A program made the translations under genes and the position numbers. The notes beneath the pieces were generated by a model, which saw nothing but the letters and a program-made list of their open reading frames with translations, searched no databases and had not been told where the DNA came from. From JAPOXR01 sp965221935 (lineage in GTDB: Bacteria; Pseudomonadota; Alphaproteobacteria; Rhodobacterales; Rhodobacteraceae): a stretch of DNA of 64,000 bases. Positions 28,075 to 37,632 of the stretch are shown here, piece after piece. The number at the start of each line of letters is the position of its first letter. Within the stretch, counting starts at the first letter, position 1. The stretch spans positions 17,143 to 81,142 of the forward strand of contig CBDCSZ010000065.1 in assembly GCA_965221935.1 (NCBI GenBank), read 5' to 3'.

Positions 28075-29654
28075 GTTCACATCGGTTTTTTCTTCATTTT
28101 CGGCTGCGTTTCCGGGCGGATTTCTACTGTGTTTCGGCGGAAGGGGCGGGGCTGCCGGTTCCGGTTACGGAGGCTTTTCCGGCAGCTCGCCGGTGATGAT
28201 TGTCCGCATCACGGCGTCCCAGTCGTCGTGCACGACGTAGACGGTCAGGAACTTCAGGTTGTCAAGAAGCCGGTAGCGGGCGGCGAGCTTTGCCCGGGCC
28301 TCCTGCCAGCTTTCGCAGACCAGGTCGCAGGCGCTCTGCATCAGGAACGCGATCAGGTTGAAGGTCGCCAGCAGGCTGGCCAGGGTTTCCTTGCCGTGCC
28401 CGAAGTTGTGCTCGAGATGGTAGCCGTCCTTGAGAGCCTTGAAGGTGTTGTTCTCCACTTTCCACCGGGCCCGGGCGCAGTCGGCCAGTTCGGCGACGCT
28501 GTCCGGGCCGACCGGGAGGTCGGTGGCGAAGCTGTTGCGGTAGAGCCGCTTTCCGGACGGCGATGTGATGGTGACTTCGAACCAGTTGACTTCCAGCGCG
28601 TCCTTTCCGTCACGGATCGGCAGACCGCTCATCCAGCGGTAGCGCAGCTGGCGCTTTTTCTTTTTCCGGCCCTCGGTCCGGGTCAGACAGCCGGTCTCAA
28701 CCCCTTGAATATACTCGTAAAGCGTTGTGTGCGAGCTCGGCTTGCAGGTCAGGATGAAGCTTCCGCCGGCGGCCAGCACGGCCTCGCAGAGCGGCTGGCG
28801 GCAGTAGAGGTCGTCGCCGAGATAAACCGGTCTGAGCCGGGCCAGGCCGGATCCGGTCCGCCGCAGCCAGCGCTTGGCGGCGTTGATCTCGCAGTCCTGT
28901 TTCTCAGCCCCGTCCTGCGGGCGGATGAACTCCGGCGGCAGCGGCAGGAGGCGCGAGGTTCCCGGGGCGACGATGCTGGCGCCGAGCACGGCGTGGAAGT
29001 TCTGTGTCCGCCCGTCCGCCAGTTTCCGCTGCGAGCAGTTCCGGCAGCCGATGCTGCAGGAGGTGAAATACTCGGTGCCGTCAAGGGCGATCAGCAGCCG
29101 CCCGTCAAGCCGGCGCAGCCGGTCAAGGGCGCCCTGGCGGTCCAGCTGGTCGACGGTCCGGGTGAAGATGGAATCGAAGCGCTCCGGCGGCACGCCGTCG
29201 AGCACGCTGCGGATGTGGCTGTCGGTCGGCAGCCGTTCAATGCCGAACAGGGTCCGGGCGTTGGACCGTCCCTGGCGGGACTGGAGCTGCGCCTGCGCCG
29301 CCAGGAAGGACGGGCACTGCAGGAAGAAGACGGCGAAGGCCGCCATTCCGATGTCGGCCATCTCCAGGCGGGCGTTGGCGCCCGTCCTGCGGTCCGGGGC
29401 GGACGCGCAGAGTTCGCGCATGGCGGCGATGTATCCGGCCAGCGGGGACATGGCGCCGCATTATGCACATATCAAAAATTTGTACAAATGTAAGTAAAAA
29501 CAACAACTTACATGTCTTCTCCGCGCCTTTTCCCCAGGAGCCGGCGGCCGGAGCGGCGTCGGCGGCAGGTGATTCGCCCGCCGCCGGGGAACCGCCGGCG
29601 CGCAGCCGCCTGCGGCGGAAAAAAATTTCCCCGGGCAAAAAACCGTTGTGATAC
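28075..29654 (-). mobile_element. insertion sequence, ISNCY/IS4-like, about 1.6 kb
   Basis: One transposase gene flanked by imperfect inverted ends. The left end near 28075 contains CACATCGGTTTTTT. The right end, reverse complemented near 29654, contains CACAACGGTTTTTT. The exact termini and any target duplication are not resolved. Between the gene and the right end is a very GC-rich stretch with potential hairpins (about 29530-29620). Confidence 0.6.
28165..29451 (-). CDS. DDE transposase (ISNCY/IS4-like)
   Basis: About 428 aa, apparently intact. The catalytic acidic residues plausibly lie in LIALDGTEYF (about 128-137) and VYLGDDLYC (about 210), and the glutamate in RARWKVENNTFKALK (about 330-345), with the Y-x2-R-x-x-x-E-like arrangement of IS4 superfamily enzymes. 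A cysteine-bearing CSIGCRNCSQRK segment (about 142) follows the first Asp. Family name is from overall look; group assignment is uncertain. Confidence 0.75.
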   Translation of the reverse strand: MSPLAGYIAAMRELCASAPDRRTGANARLEMADIGMAAFAVFFLQCPSFLAAQAQLQSRQGRSNARTLFGIERLPTDSHIRSVLDGVPPERFDSIFTRTVDQLDRQGALDRLRRLDGRLLIALDGTEYFTSCSIGCRNCSQRKLADGRTQNFHAVLGASIVAPGTSRLLPLPPEFIRPQDGAEKQDCEINAAKRWLRRTGSGLARLRPVYLGDDLYCRQPLCEAVLAAGGSFILTCKPSSHTTLYEYIQGVETGCLTRTEGRKKKKRQLRYRWMSGLPIRDGKDALEVNWFEVTITSPSGKRLYRNSFATDLPVGPDSVAELADCARARWKVENNTFKALKDGYHLEHNFGHGKETLASLLATFNLIAFLMQSACDLVCESWQEARAKLAARYRLLDNLKFLTVYVVHDDWDAVMRTIITGELPEKPP

Positions 29655-29838
29655 AACACGTTAAAAACTCAAAAATCCAAAATTAGAATTACTGTCCGAT
29701 CGGTCGCCGATGGTCCCCGGAAATCGCGTGAACGAAGGGCCACGCAACCCTCCTTTCGGCGATATGCCACCTGCTCGAGCATGGGCCATCATCCGGGCGT
29801 CGGACGGTGACGGAACCGGGATGCGTGGCGCTGGCGCC

Positions 29839-30924
29839 TCAGGCCTGTGACGACGCCGGAATCGGCGTGTCGAATGCGTAACCGGGCTCGTGCTGCTGGC
29901 GCTTCCAGGTGTCGCGCATCTCTTTCCAGGCACCGAGGAGCGTCCACGGCTTCGGCATGTCATGGGCAACCGTCCGATGCAACCTGCCCAGGTTGTAGCA
30001 CGGCACCGCGGCATACATGTGGTGCTCCAGGTGCCAGTTCATGTGCCAGTAAAGAAACTGCGATACCGGGTCGAGCGTAATGGTACGGACGCACTTCCTG
30101 AAATCGGGGAAATTGCTTCGCAGGCCGCAATGCATGAGTGCACCGACGAAATACCTGAGCCAGTTTCCAATGAACATCGAGCCGGACACGACAACGGCCA
30201 GGATAGGTTCTCCGATTCCGAGTGAGAAGGCGAGCACCATCGCGTGCAGCAGTAGCAGTAGTCGGGACCACCTGGCCGCGATCGTCCGTTCCTCCGGGTA
30301 TCCCTCGTAGAGTTCCGTACCCCACGAATTGAAGGGATTATCGAAGCGGTTCGATGCGATCGCGACAGTATTCTTCAACGTTGGAATCAGGCCCCGCGCA
30401 TGATATCCACCGGTCACGTTGAACGTGAAGAGTTGTAGAAGGTATAGAGGGCGAAGCGATGGCTCCACCGGCATCACCTCCTCGCGATCCCCGTCGAGGA
30501 ACAGCGTGCTCCTGTGGTGGTACGTGTGACTGAACCGGTAGATGTGGAAGTTGTACCAGCCAAGGAACGAAAAGATGCGAAGAAAGAATTCGTTGAGCCA
30601 CTTCGTCTTGAATGGCGTCGTGTGGCAGAGTTCGTGATGCGCGGCGGAAAAGAATGACGCGACGGTTCCGTGCAGGAACAGGGCGACGGCAAGACCCCAC
30701 CATAGTTCCAGCATGAAGAGGTAGCCGGCGACCGTGCCGGTTCCGATCCAAATCCCAAGGTGGCATGCAGACTGGACGAGGCCTCGAAGGTCGCTCGGTT
30801 CCGAGAGAGCGCGAAGCGTCGTGGGATCGATTGGACAACGGTACCAGCGGATCCGGTGGTTGTTGCGGAAATCGGCGAGCGGCGGCAGCGTGCCCGGCCC
30901 GCTGGTCGTGGCCTCGGGATTCAT
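29839..30924 (-). CDS. membrane fatty acid desaturase-family di-iron protein
   Basis: About 361 aa with several hydrophobic helices and the three histidine boxes of integral-membrane desaturases and hydroxylases: AHHELCHTT (about 95), RFSHTYHHRS (about 129) and WHLEHHMY (about 297). These would bind the di-iron centre for oxygen-dependent desaturation or hydroxylation of a lipid acyl chain or similar substrate. The ATG at 30924 fits the family length. It has no operon partner: IS downstream, pseudogene fragments upstream. Specific substrate not determinable. Confidence 0.85.
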   Translation of the reverse strand: MNPEATTSGPGTLPPLADFRNNHRIRWYRCPIDPTTLRALSEPSDLRGLVQSACHLGIWIGTGTVAGYLFMLELWWGLAVALFLHGTVASFFSAAHHELCHTTPFKTKWLNEFFLRIFSFLGWYNFHIYRFSHTYHHRSTLFLDGDREEVMPVEPSLRPLYLLQLFTFNVTGGYHARGLIPTLKNTVAIASNRFDNPFNSWGTELYEGYPEERTIAARWSRLLLLLHAMVLAFSLGIGEPILAVVVSGSMFIGNWLRYFVGALMHCGLRSNFPDFRKCVRTITLDPVSQFLYWHMNWHLEHHMYAAVPCYNLGRLHRTVAHDMPKPWTLLGAWKEMRDTWKRQQHEPGYAFDTPIPASSQA

Positions 30925-31024
30925 GGTTCTGGAAACCGCGGCAGGATCAATCCGGACATATTACTGAATTGAGAACCAGAAACAAGATTGCATCGACGAG
31001 ACAGGCAGCCCGTGACCTTTCTGC

Positions 31025-31447
31025 GTGGCCGCGGCGGCGGGCGGCTTCGTCTGGCTGCGCGCCTCGCTTCCCGAGATCGACGGCCAGCGGACGCTGGTCG
31101 GGCTCGCTGCCCCGGTGGACGTGATCCGCGACGAGCACGGCGTGCCGCACATCGAGGCGTCGAGCGAGGAGGATGCGCTCTTCGCGCTGGGATTCGTGCA
31201 CGCGCAGGACCGGATGTGGCAGATGGAGATGAATCGGCGCGGGGCGTCTCGCCGAGGTGCTCGGAGCGGCCGCCCTCGACACGGATCGCCTGGTGCGGGT
31301 CCTGGGGCTCCGGCGTCGCGGGGTGAACGCCTGGCTCGGGACGCGCAAGGGGCCGCTTGCGCCCGAGTTCCTGATTCTCGGGGTCGAGCCCGAGCCGTGG
31401 CACGCGGCGGACTCGGCGGCATGGCTCAAGGTGATGGGGCTTGTCAT
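31025..31447 (+). pseudogene. penicillin acylase-family N-terminal remnant, frameshifted
   Basis: Translation gives GGFVWLRASLPEIDGQRTL, GLAAPVDVIRDEHGVPHIEA and ALGFVHAQDRMWQMEMNRR, the typical start of penicillin amidase-like Ntn hydrolases. A frameshift near 31235 moves the match to another frame (VLGAAALDTDRLVRVLGLRR, then LAPEFLILGVEPEPW). Similarity stops near 31447, long before the catalytic Ser of the beta chain, so the gene is a truncated remnant. The next 100 bp is open but unrecognised. Confidence 0.7.
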
Positions 31448-31552
31448 GGCACACGAACGCCATATGCACGGAATCCGGAAGGATCGGTTTGAGAAGCGGA
31501 TTGGGTCCGATGCTGTGATCGAGAAGGTCGGTGACCCGCTGTTCCAATGAAA

Positions 31553-32201
31553 TCAACAAATCTCTCGAATAGTGGTCCGCGGGTTTTTGGCGGCCAGCGC
31601 AATCATCAGGTTTGTCACAAAGGAATTATCCGCACGAGGCAATTCGATCCAAAGAAAAGTCAGAACCCGGCGCAGCCGTTCCGGACCCGTTGCCAGGCTG
31701 CCAATTTCCGCCTTGCGGTCGAACCCTTTTTTCAGCCAAGGGGCCAGCATCCGGTGGAACAATTTGAATTTCGAGTCGCTGTGCCGGTGGATGTTGCCAG
31801 TTGCCGTATTGGCGCTCGCGACGATTTCCGGAACAGTTATCGCCGCCTTTGCATATAGGTCGCGGTTGAAGGTGACCCAGACGCAGTTTTCCGCAACACC
31901 CATCCTGCCGGGACGGCGCGGGTCCGGACAGTAGATATGGGGTCCATTGCTGATTCTGTCCGCTGCATTGGCAAGAAAAACATGACTTTTCCCCAGGTCG
32001 ATGACGCAAGCCGTCGATGCCGGCGCCCGGGCCGACGCCGCGCAGCCTTGCGAAACCGTGGGTCCAGTTGCATGCTCTGCGCCTGCGACCGGGAGGCGAA
32101 TGGTCACGAATTGTTTGATTTCCTGCGTAAGAGCCCGCACGTTGGATTGCTGGTCCGCACGAAGCATGACCGGCTCCAATTCGATTTGGAAGGAAACTCC
32201 T
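31553..32201. other. unassigned region containing dispersed repeat copy 2
   Basis: A 225-codon minus-strand frame and a 120-codon plus-strand frame exist, but neither resembles a known protein or has a good start. The block 31828-31915 is closely repeated at 9472-9557. The region may be a remnant of an unrecognised mobile element. Confidence 0.4.
31828..31915. repeat. copy 2 of dispersed repeat (first copy at 9472-9557)
   Basis: Same orientation as 9472-9557, with shared GGTCGCGGTTGAAGGTG and CACCCATCCT blocks and only scattered substitutions and one small indel. This copy continues uninterrupted, unlike the other, which abuts the intron-like sequence. Confidence 0.6.
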
Positions 32202-33248
32202 TCACATCGCCAAACCGGTTTCACCGTCAAAAAAGAATCTTCGTGGCCCGATTCTCAGTGACACGGCCTGCGCAGGCTCTAGAGTGCAGTCCGCGTCCAG
32301 TTTGGCAATGAGCTGTTGGTCTCCCACGGCAACGGTCACAAGTGTCGCGTCCCCGGTCATTTCAGTGGCGAAAACGGTCCCGTGAAGCTCGGGCTCGGCC
32401 CCGTCCGCCAGAAATATCGCTTCGGGCCGTATCCCCAGGGTTGCCTTGGCGCGATCCGGCTTCGATGGGGCCGCCAGTGAGATTCCTTCGGCACTGAACC
32501 GGCCGTTCACGATCTCGCCATCGAGCAGGTTGCAGGAAGGTGACCCTACAAATCCTGCCACAAAGGCCGTGCGCGGATTGTTGTAGATCTCTTTTGGCAT
32601 CCCAATCTGCTCGACTTCGCCATCACGCATGACCACGATGCGGTCGGCGAGAGTCATGGCCTCAAACTGGTCGTGGGTCACATAGATCGTCGAGGTTCCG
32701 ACTTCCCGGTGCAGGCGTTTAATCAGACCGCGCATAGAAATCCTGAGACGTGCGTCGAGGTTCGACAGCGGTTCATCCATCAGGAACGCAGCAGGCGACC
32801 GGACAATCGCCCGGGCCAGGGCCACACGCTGGCGCTGGCCGCCCGAAAGCGCCGCGGGTTTCCGGCCAAGGTAATCGGACAGTTCCACCAGTTTGGCAGC
32901 GCTGAGGATTCTTTTTTGTTGCTCGTTCCGTTTCACGCCGCGCGCGCGAAGGGGAAACCCAATATTCTGAGCAACCGTCATCTGCGGGTAGAGTGAATAG
33001 TTCTGGAATACCATCGCAACATCGCGTTCGCGCGGGTCGAGATCGGTGACATCCCGTTCACCGATACGGATTGTTCCGGCGCTTGGCGTTTCCAGCCCGG
33101 CAACCATCCGCATCGTGGTGGTCTTGCCGCAGCCCGACGGCCCGAGCAGAACCAGGAATTCCTTGTCTTCGATGTCGAGCGAAAGATCCTTGACACCGAC
33201 CGCGTCGCCCCAGAACTTGCTGACGCCGGATAGCGAGATTGAGCTCAC
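32202..33248 (-). CDS. sugar-type ABC transporter ATPase (MalK/UgpC family)
   Basis: About 348 aa. Walker A GPSGCGKTTTM (about 36-46), ABC signature LSGGQRQRVALARA (about 134-147), Walker B AFLMDEPLSNLD (about 153-164), switch His in IYVTHDQFEAM, and a C-terminal TOBE/OB region (about 235-348) as in carbohydrate importers. It overlaps the BtpA-like gene by 4 bp and is the last gene of the operon that begins with the binding protein at 39.0 kb. Confidence 0.93.
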   Translation of the reverse strand: MSSISLSGVSKFWGDAVGVKDLSLDIEDKEFLVLLGPSGCGKTTTMRMVAGLETPSAGTIRIGERDVTDLDPRERDVAMVFQNYSLYPQMTVAQNIGFPLRARGVKRNEQQKRILSAAKLVELSDYLGRKPAALSGGQRQRVALARAIVRSPAAFLMDEPLSNLDARLRISMRGLIKRLHREVGTSTIYVTHDQFEAMTLADRIVVMRDGEVEQIGMPKEIYNNPRTAFVAGFVGSPSCNLLDGEIVNGRFSAEGISLAAPSKPDRAKATLGIRPEAIFLADGAEPELHGTVFATEMTGDATLVTVAVGDQQLIAKLDADCTLEPAQAVSLRIGPRRFFFDGETGLAM

Positions 33249-34081
33249 CCGTTATCCAGTCGCACCTTCCGCACGACATCCATCAGACGGCGCACGCGAT
33301 CCACGTTTGTATTGTCCCACATCGTCCCGTCGTTCTTTAACGAGACGCCGACAATGGCCCCATCCGCGTGGGCCAGAATCTCGGCGGCGTTTTCCGGCGT
33401 CACTCCGCTGCCCGCGATGGTCGGCAGTTGCCCGCCTTCTCGGATCAAAGCGATTTCCCCTACATCTGTCGCATGCCCGGTTCGCAAGCCGGTGGCGACA
33501 GCAATATCGGCCTGGAAGAAAGCCACATCGCGGGCCTGTTCGATGACACTGCGGTCGGCCACGATCGCGTGAGCTCCGTGTTTGACATGAACATCCGCCA
33601 TAATCGCGATAGCCTCGGCGTCAATCCACGCTCGATAGCGCAGCGCTTCGGCCGCGGCGCCTTCGATCAGCCCCTCGTTGGCGACATAGGCATTTGCCCA
33701 CTGGTTGACCCGGATGAATCCAGCTCCGGCGGCCTTTGCGCAGGCCAGCGATGCCTTCGCCGCATTGGCGACAATGTTGAAACCCACCGGCAAATCGAAC
33801 TCATCGACCACTGCACGGCCAAGAACCGACATTGCACTGACCGTTTCTAAGCCGATATTCTCCGGGCGCCGAAAGGGGACGTCACCGGCATTCTCGATCA
33901 AGAGCGCATCGACGCCGCCCTGTTTCAGCCGCCCGGCTTCGGCCAGCCCGTGCTCGATCAACGCGTCGATACTGCAACTGCGCGCCCGGGGAGACCCCGG
34001 TGTCGGCAGGGCATGGATCATCCCGATGATGGGCTTTTTCACTCCCGTCAACGCTTTGAGTTTGTCTGCCTTGTCGCCCAT
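33245..34081 (-). CDS. BtpA/SgcQ-family protein
   Basis: About 278 aa TIM-barrel-like protein. Family segments include KKPIIGMIHALPTPGSP at the N terminus, GGVDALLIENAGDVPF (about 54-69), GFIRVNQWANAYVANEG (about 125) and AGSGVTPENAAEIL (about 222). BtpA was linked to photosystem I stability in cyanobacteria. Homologues in sugar operons (SgcQ) are thought to be metabolic enzymes of unknown reaction. Its place between an amidohydrolase and the transporter ATPase, with overlapping ends, suggests a catabolic role here. Confidence 0.85.
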   Translation of the reverse strand: MGDKADKLKALTGVKKPIIGMIHALPTPGSPRARSCSIDALIEHGLAEAGRLKQGGVDALLIENAGDVPFRRPENIGLETVSAMSVLGRAVVDEFDLPVGFNIVANAAKASLACAKAAGAGFIRVNQWANAYVANEGLIEGAAAEALRYRAWIDAEAIAIMADVHVKHGAHAIVADRSVIEQARDVAFFQADIAVATGLRTGHATDVGEIALIREGGQLPTIAGSGVTPENAAEILAHADGAIVGVSLKNDGTMWDNTNVDRVRRLMDVVRKVRLDNG

Positions 34082-34900
34082 CTAACCAGCCTTCCGAATT
34101 GCTCCGCTCGACCCGAACCGCCAGATCCGCTGTGCATTTGTCCAGAAGACCATTTTGAGCTCGCTGTCGGTCAGACCGATCTCGCGCAGCTTGAGTTGCT
34201 CGACCGCAGTCGACTGGTACGGCGCGTCCGACCCGTAGGTCAGCCGCTCGGCGCCGACATTGGCGACAAAGGTCTTGATGTCAAAGGGAAACGCCTGGGA
34301 CATGTCCACAGTTATGTTCGGGTATTCCTGGCAGGCGATGATCGCTTCCCACAGGAACGAATGCATGCCGATATGCGCCAGGACAAAGCGGACATCCGGA
34401 TAGGCTTTTGCCGCCTGCGCTTGAAGATAGGGAAGGTCGCGCGGCGCATCACCCGAATGGAAGAGCACGGTCAGATCATGCTCGCGGCACTTGTCCAGCA
34501 TCGGCCCGGCGACGGAAAGGTCGTTCGGGCGGTAAAAGTCGTAGCCTGCGACCAGCTTCAAGCCGCGGCACCCCCATTCAGCCACGTATTTGTCGATCAG
34601 GTTCCTGGTATGCTTTGCACCGAATGTGGGGTTGATGCGGGCAAGACCAGCGAGCCGGTCGGGGAATTTCGATGCCGCTTCGCCGACCTGTGCGTTCGCC
34701 TTGTCGTAGTCTGCGTCCCAGGGCGGGCTCATCACTCTGTCGTGCGGGAAGAGGACGCCGTGACTGGCATTCTGGCTGTCAAGGAAGTCGATCACGCTGT
34801 CGGGGCGGCCGGCTATCAGGTTCGGGCAACAGGTGTGCGCCGCAACGTTCGGATCGGTGCCATAATGGATATGGGTATCGATGACTTTCAATTCACGCAC
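34082..34900 (-). CDS. amidohydrolase-family metal-dependent hydrolase
   Basis: About 272 aa. The metal-binding start is VIDTHIHYG (His about 10 and 12). A VLFHSGDAP segment lies near 151, VLAHIGMHSFLW near 178, and the terminal catalytic aspartate is in YGSDAPYQS near 226. This pattern is the amidohydrolase 2 (decarboxylase/lactonase-like) TIM barrel. It overlaps the kinase gene by 8 bp and is followed within 1 bp by the BtpA-like gene. A lactonase-like or hydrolytic step on the imported sugar derivative is plausible but not shown. Confidence 0.82.
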   Translation of the reverse strand: MRELKVIDTHIHYGTDPNVAAHTCCPNLIAGRPDSVIDFLDSQNASHGVLFPHDRVMSPPWDADYDKANAQVGEAASKFPDRLAGLARINPTFGAKHTRNLIDKYVAEWGCRGLKLVAGYDFYRPNDLSVAGPMLDKCREHDLTVLFHSGDAPRDLPYLQAQAAKAYPDVRFVLAHIGMHSFLWEAIIACQEYPNITVDMSQAFPFDIKTFVANVGAERLTYGSDAPYQSTAVEQLKLREIGLTDSELKMVFWTNAQRIWRFGSSGAIRKAG

Positions 34901-35831
34901 CTTTCTCGAAATAGATCTTCGCGCGCCGTTCGGCCCTTTCGCGGCCGACCAGATTGGTCTGGCAACCCCATTTTTCCACGACGTAACTGGCGGCGGCGGC
35001 GGCGATCCGGGCAGCCTCTTGCAATGATGCCCCTTGCGCGATCAACCCGATGGCCGTTCCGGCAAAGCAATCTCCCGCGCCGGTCGTGTCCTGAATTCGT
35101 GCGCAAGGGACAGCATCACAGTGAAACTCTCCCTCGCCAGTGATCCAGCGGCTGCCTTCGGATCCGCGGGACACGACGAGCGTGGACAGACCGGTCTTCA
35201 ACAGGTCTTTGGCCGACGACAAGTCCAGAACACGGAGCAGGGCTTTGCATTCCCTTTCCGAAATGAACAAATAGTCTGCCGCCTGCAGGAACTTCAATGC
35301 CTCCTGATTGGCCGTGCCGACCATGCCATTGATCACGGTCGTCTTCCCCTGGTCCCGCGCATGGCGGATCGAAGCGAGCGTATAAGACGAGAATTTCTCG
35401 CTGACGGCGATGACCTTGGAGTTTTCGATCTGCTGGAGCGGCGGCGCCCAGTCGCTTTGGTCGGCGGCCACCCCGAGATGCGAAAAGCACATGCCACGAC
35501 CGCGGTTGTCTGAGATGTTGAAATTATACCCGCTGTCGGCGTCACTGCGTACGTCAACGCCACTCAAGTCGACTCCAAGCTCCAGCAGGTGCGCGCGGTA
35601 GCCGTAACGGTTGAAGTCATCGCCAACCACCATTCCCAGACCGACATTGACCCCGGTCGCCGCGGCCGATGCCGCGAGATTTGCCGAGCAATCGCCAAAA
35701 AACCGTGTATGCAGCAACTTCGACGGCATTTTCAGTTCGACCGTTTCGCCTTCTTCGGGGTAGTGATCGGCGCGCAGGATATAGTCGAAAAGCGCCCAGG
35801 CGCCGACGGAGAGAATGTCAAGCTCAGTCAT
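34893..35831 (-). CDS. PfkB-family carbohydrate kinase
   Basis: About 312 aa from the ATG at 35831, which overlaps the permease stop (ATGA). The longer open frame to 35939 lies inside the permease gene and is rejected. An N-terminal substrate region GDCSANLAASAA (about 46) is followed by the C-terminal PfkB signature DTTGAGDCFAGTAIG (about 252-266), with the catalytic Asp in GAGD. It probably phosphorylates the sugar, sugar alcohol or nucleoside brought in by the adjacent ABC transporter. Confidence 0.9.
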   Translation of the reverse strand: MTELDILSVGAWALFDYILRADHYPEEGETVELKMPSKLLHTRFFGDCSANLAASAAATGVNVGLGMVVGDDFNRYGYRAHLLELGVDLSGVDVRSDADSGYNFNISDNRGRGMCFSHLGVAADQSDWAPPLQQIENSKVIAVSEKFSSYTLASIRHARDQGKTTVINGMVGTANQEALKFLQAADYLFISERECKALLRVLDLSSAKDLLKTGLSTLVVSRGSEGSRWITGEGEFHCDAVPCARIQDTTGAGDCFAGTAIGLIAQGASLQEAARIAAAAASYVVEKWGCQTNLVGRERAERRAKIYFEKGA

Positions 35832-36640
35832 CTGACCGCTCCCATCGTCAGCCCCCGAGTGATGTGTCTTTGCAGGTAGGTCGCGGCGATCATTCCCGGC
35901 ACGGCAGAGACCATGGCCGCTGCCGCCATGAGACCCCACTTGATCTGATCGAAGGTCATGGCTTGCAAAATTCCCATCGTGACGGGCCTCGAGTTCGGGC
36001 CGGCAAGGACCAGCCCGAAGATCAGGTTGTTCCAGCTGAAGATGAACGCGATGATCATCGCGCTGGCAATCCCAGGTCCAGAAATCGGAAGAATCACTGC
36101 CCGTAGTGTCAGCAGGATGCTCGCTCCGTCGATCCGGGCAGCTTCCTCGATCTCGATGGGAACGTCCTGAAAAAAGCTCATCATGATCCAGATGACCAGT
36201 GGCAGGCAGATGAGCTGATGCGAAAGAATCATTCCGACATAGGTGTCATAAAGCCCGATTTGCGTATAAATCAGGTACATCGGCAGGATGACCATCAGCT
36301 CGGGCGCAAACCGAAAGGAAAGGAACGTGAACGCGATGTGTCTGCGTCCGGGAAGTCCTCCGCGTGCCAAGGCATAGGCAGCGGGAATGCCCAGAAGAAC
36401 GGCTAGGCACACGGCTCCGCCGGATTTGATCAGCGAGTTCAGCAGAAACCTGACATATTCCGGCAACTCGCCGGCCCGCAGCGTCCCTTCCACGCCCAAT
36501 ATTGTTTCACGGTAGTTTTGCAGGGTCGGCGAAAACAGAAACTTCGGCGGGTACGAGATGATGTCGCGGAAGTTCTTGAGCGACATCATGAAAATCCAGA
36601 TGATCGGGAACACGAAAAACCCAATGAACAGGACTTGCGC
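35828..36640 (-). CDS. sugar ABC transporter permease (MalG-like)
   Basis: Second membrane subunit, about 270 aa. Five to six helices, and the EAA loop for ATPase contact reads EIEEAARIDGASILLTLRAV. Start is uncertain. The first open GTG (36613) would cut the first membrane helix. The same frame continues upstream as LAQVLFIGFFVFPIIWIFMMS after a TAA, so I extend it to a CTG near 36640, which keeps helix 1 complete. It follows the other permease by only a few codons. Confidence 0.8.
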   Translation of the reverse strand, partial: AQVLFIGFFVFPIIWIFMMSLKNFRDIISYPPKFLFSPTLQNYRETILGVEGTLRAGELPEYVRFLLNSLIKSGGAVCLAVLLGIPAAYALARGGLPGRRHIAFTFLSFRFAPELMVILPMYLIYTQIGLYDTYVGMILSHQLICLPLVIWIMMSFFQDVPIEIEEAARIDGASILLTLRAVILPISGPGIASAMIIAFIFSWNNLIFGLVLAGPNSRPVTMGILQAMTFDQIKWGLMAAAAMVSAVPGMIAATYLQRHITRGLTMGAVR

Positions 36641-36666
36641 CAGCGCGCGCGGCGTTTCGGGTTAAC

Positions 36667-37593
36667 TTAGCCGTTTTCATTGGGAGCGCCCGATCGCCGC
36701 TGCCACCTGGCCATCAGGAACATGCTGATGAAGTATGACATGAGCCAAAGCACGAACACCGCTGCCATCGCCTTGCCCACGCTCGACCACCGGAAAGCTT
36801 CCTCATAGGCCATGATATGCATCGTCCGCGTGGCGTTCAGCGGTCCACCGCGTGTAGTCGCGTAAAACAGCTCGAAGCTCTTGAGGCTGTCCGTCACCCT
36901 GAACAAGGCAACCAGAACGATGAAGGGAATGATCCAGGGCAACTGGATTGCGCGGAAAATCAAGAGTGCTCCGGCCCCGTCCACGCGTGCGGCCTCGTCC
37001 AATTCTGGCGGTATCGACTGCAGCCCGGCCAGCAGGATCAGCGCTGCAAATGGGGTAAAAACCCATGTGTCGATCAATATGACCGAGAGCAACGCCGTAT
37101 CGACGTGCGAAAGCCATGTCTGCGGAGGAACGCCGACATTGGACAATAACCAGTTCAGTATTCCGCTTTGCGGCTGCATCATCGTCTTCCACATCAACCC
37201 GGCCACGACAGGCGGGATCAGAAGCGGCAAGACCAGGGTGCTGCGCAGGATCGGCTGAAACCAGCTTTGACCCAGCAGCAGCAGCGCGATGCCCAGGCCA
37301 AGCGGGATCTGGACAAAGATCACGCCGGCGGTGAATGCCAGTGTCCTGACGATGCTGTCGCGGAACTCGTCATCCGCGAACAGGCCGATGAAGTTCTGAA
37401 AGCCGACGAAATCACTGGTTTCGTAATACAGCTTGCGGTCGGAAAATGCCGTCAACACGCCCTGGACAAACGGGTAGAGCGCGAGGGCCAGCATGGCCAG
37501 CGCCGGCAGGAATAAAAGAAGATAGGTCGTCCTGGCCGACATACTGCGGCTCGAAAGATTATCAATGGCGATAATTTGGAACAATCGACCCAA
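36667..37593 (-). CDS. sugar ABC transporter permease (MalF/UgpA-like)
   Basis: About 308 aa with six helices. The first starts at about residue 22 (TYLLLFLPALAMLALALYPF), and the EAA loop is PPELDEAARVDGAGALLIFRAI (about 215). It pairs with the MalG-like subunit downstream. It starts about 40 bp after the binding-protein stop. An in-frame start a few codons downstream (MSARTTYLL) is also possible. Confidence 0.9.
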   Translation of the reverse strand: MGRLFQIIAIDNLSSRSMSARTTYLLLFLPALAMLALALYPFVQGVLTAFSDRKLYYETSDFVGFQNFIGLFADDEFRDSIVRTLAFTAGVIFVQIPLGLGIALLLLGQSWFQPILRSTLVLPLLIPPVVAGLMWKTMMQPQSGILNWLLSNVGVPPQTWLSHVDTALLSVILIDTWVFTPFAALILLAGLQSIPPELDEAARVDGAGALLIFRAIQLPWIIPFIVLVALFRVTDSLKSFELFYATTRGGPLNATRTMHIMAYEEAFRWSSVGKAMAAVFVLWLMSYFISMFLMARWQRRSGAPNENG

Positions 37594-37632
37594 ACGGCCG
37601 CGGTCAATCGACCGCGGCCGGAGATACCAAGT

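Noticed and set aside
28129..29493. 454-codon plus-strand frame
   Set aside because: Antisense shadow of the ISNCY/IS4-like transposase.
31553..32230. 225-codon minus-strand ORF after the ABC ATPase
   Set aside because: No family resemblance and partly overlaps the ATPase end; kept only as an unassigned region with a repeat.
34893..35939. Longer 348-aa start for the PfkB kinase
   Set aside because: The extra residues come from inside the MalG-like permease gene; the ATG at 35831 overlapping the permease stop gives the normal PfkB N terminus.
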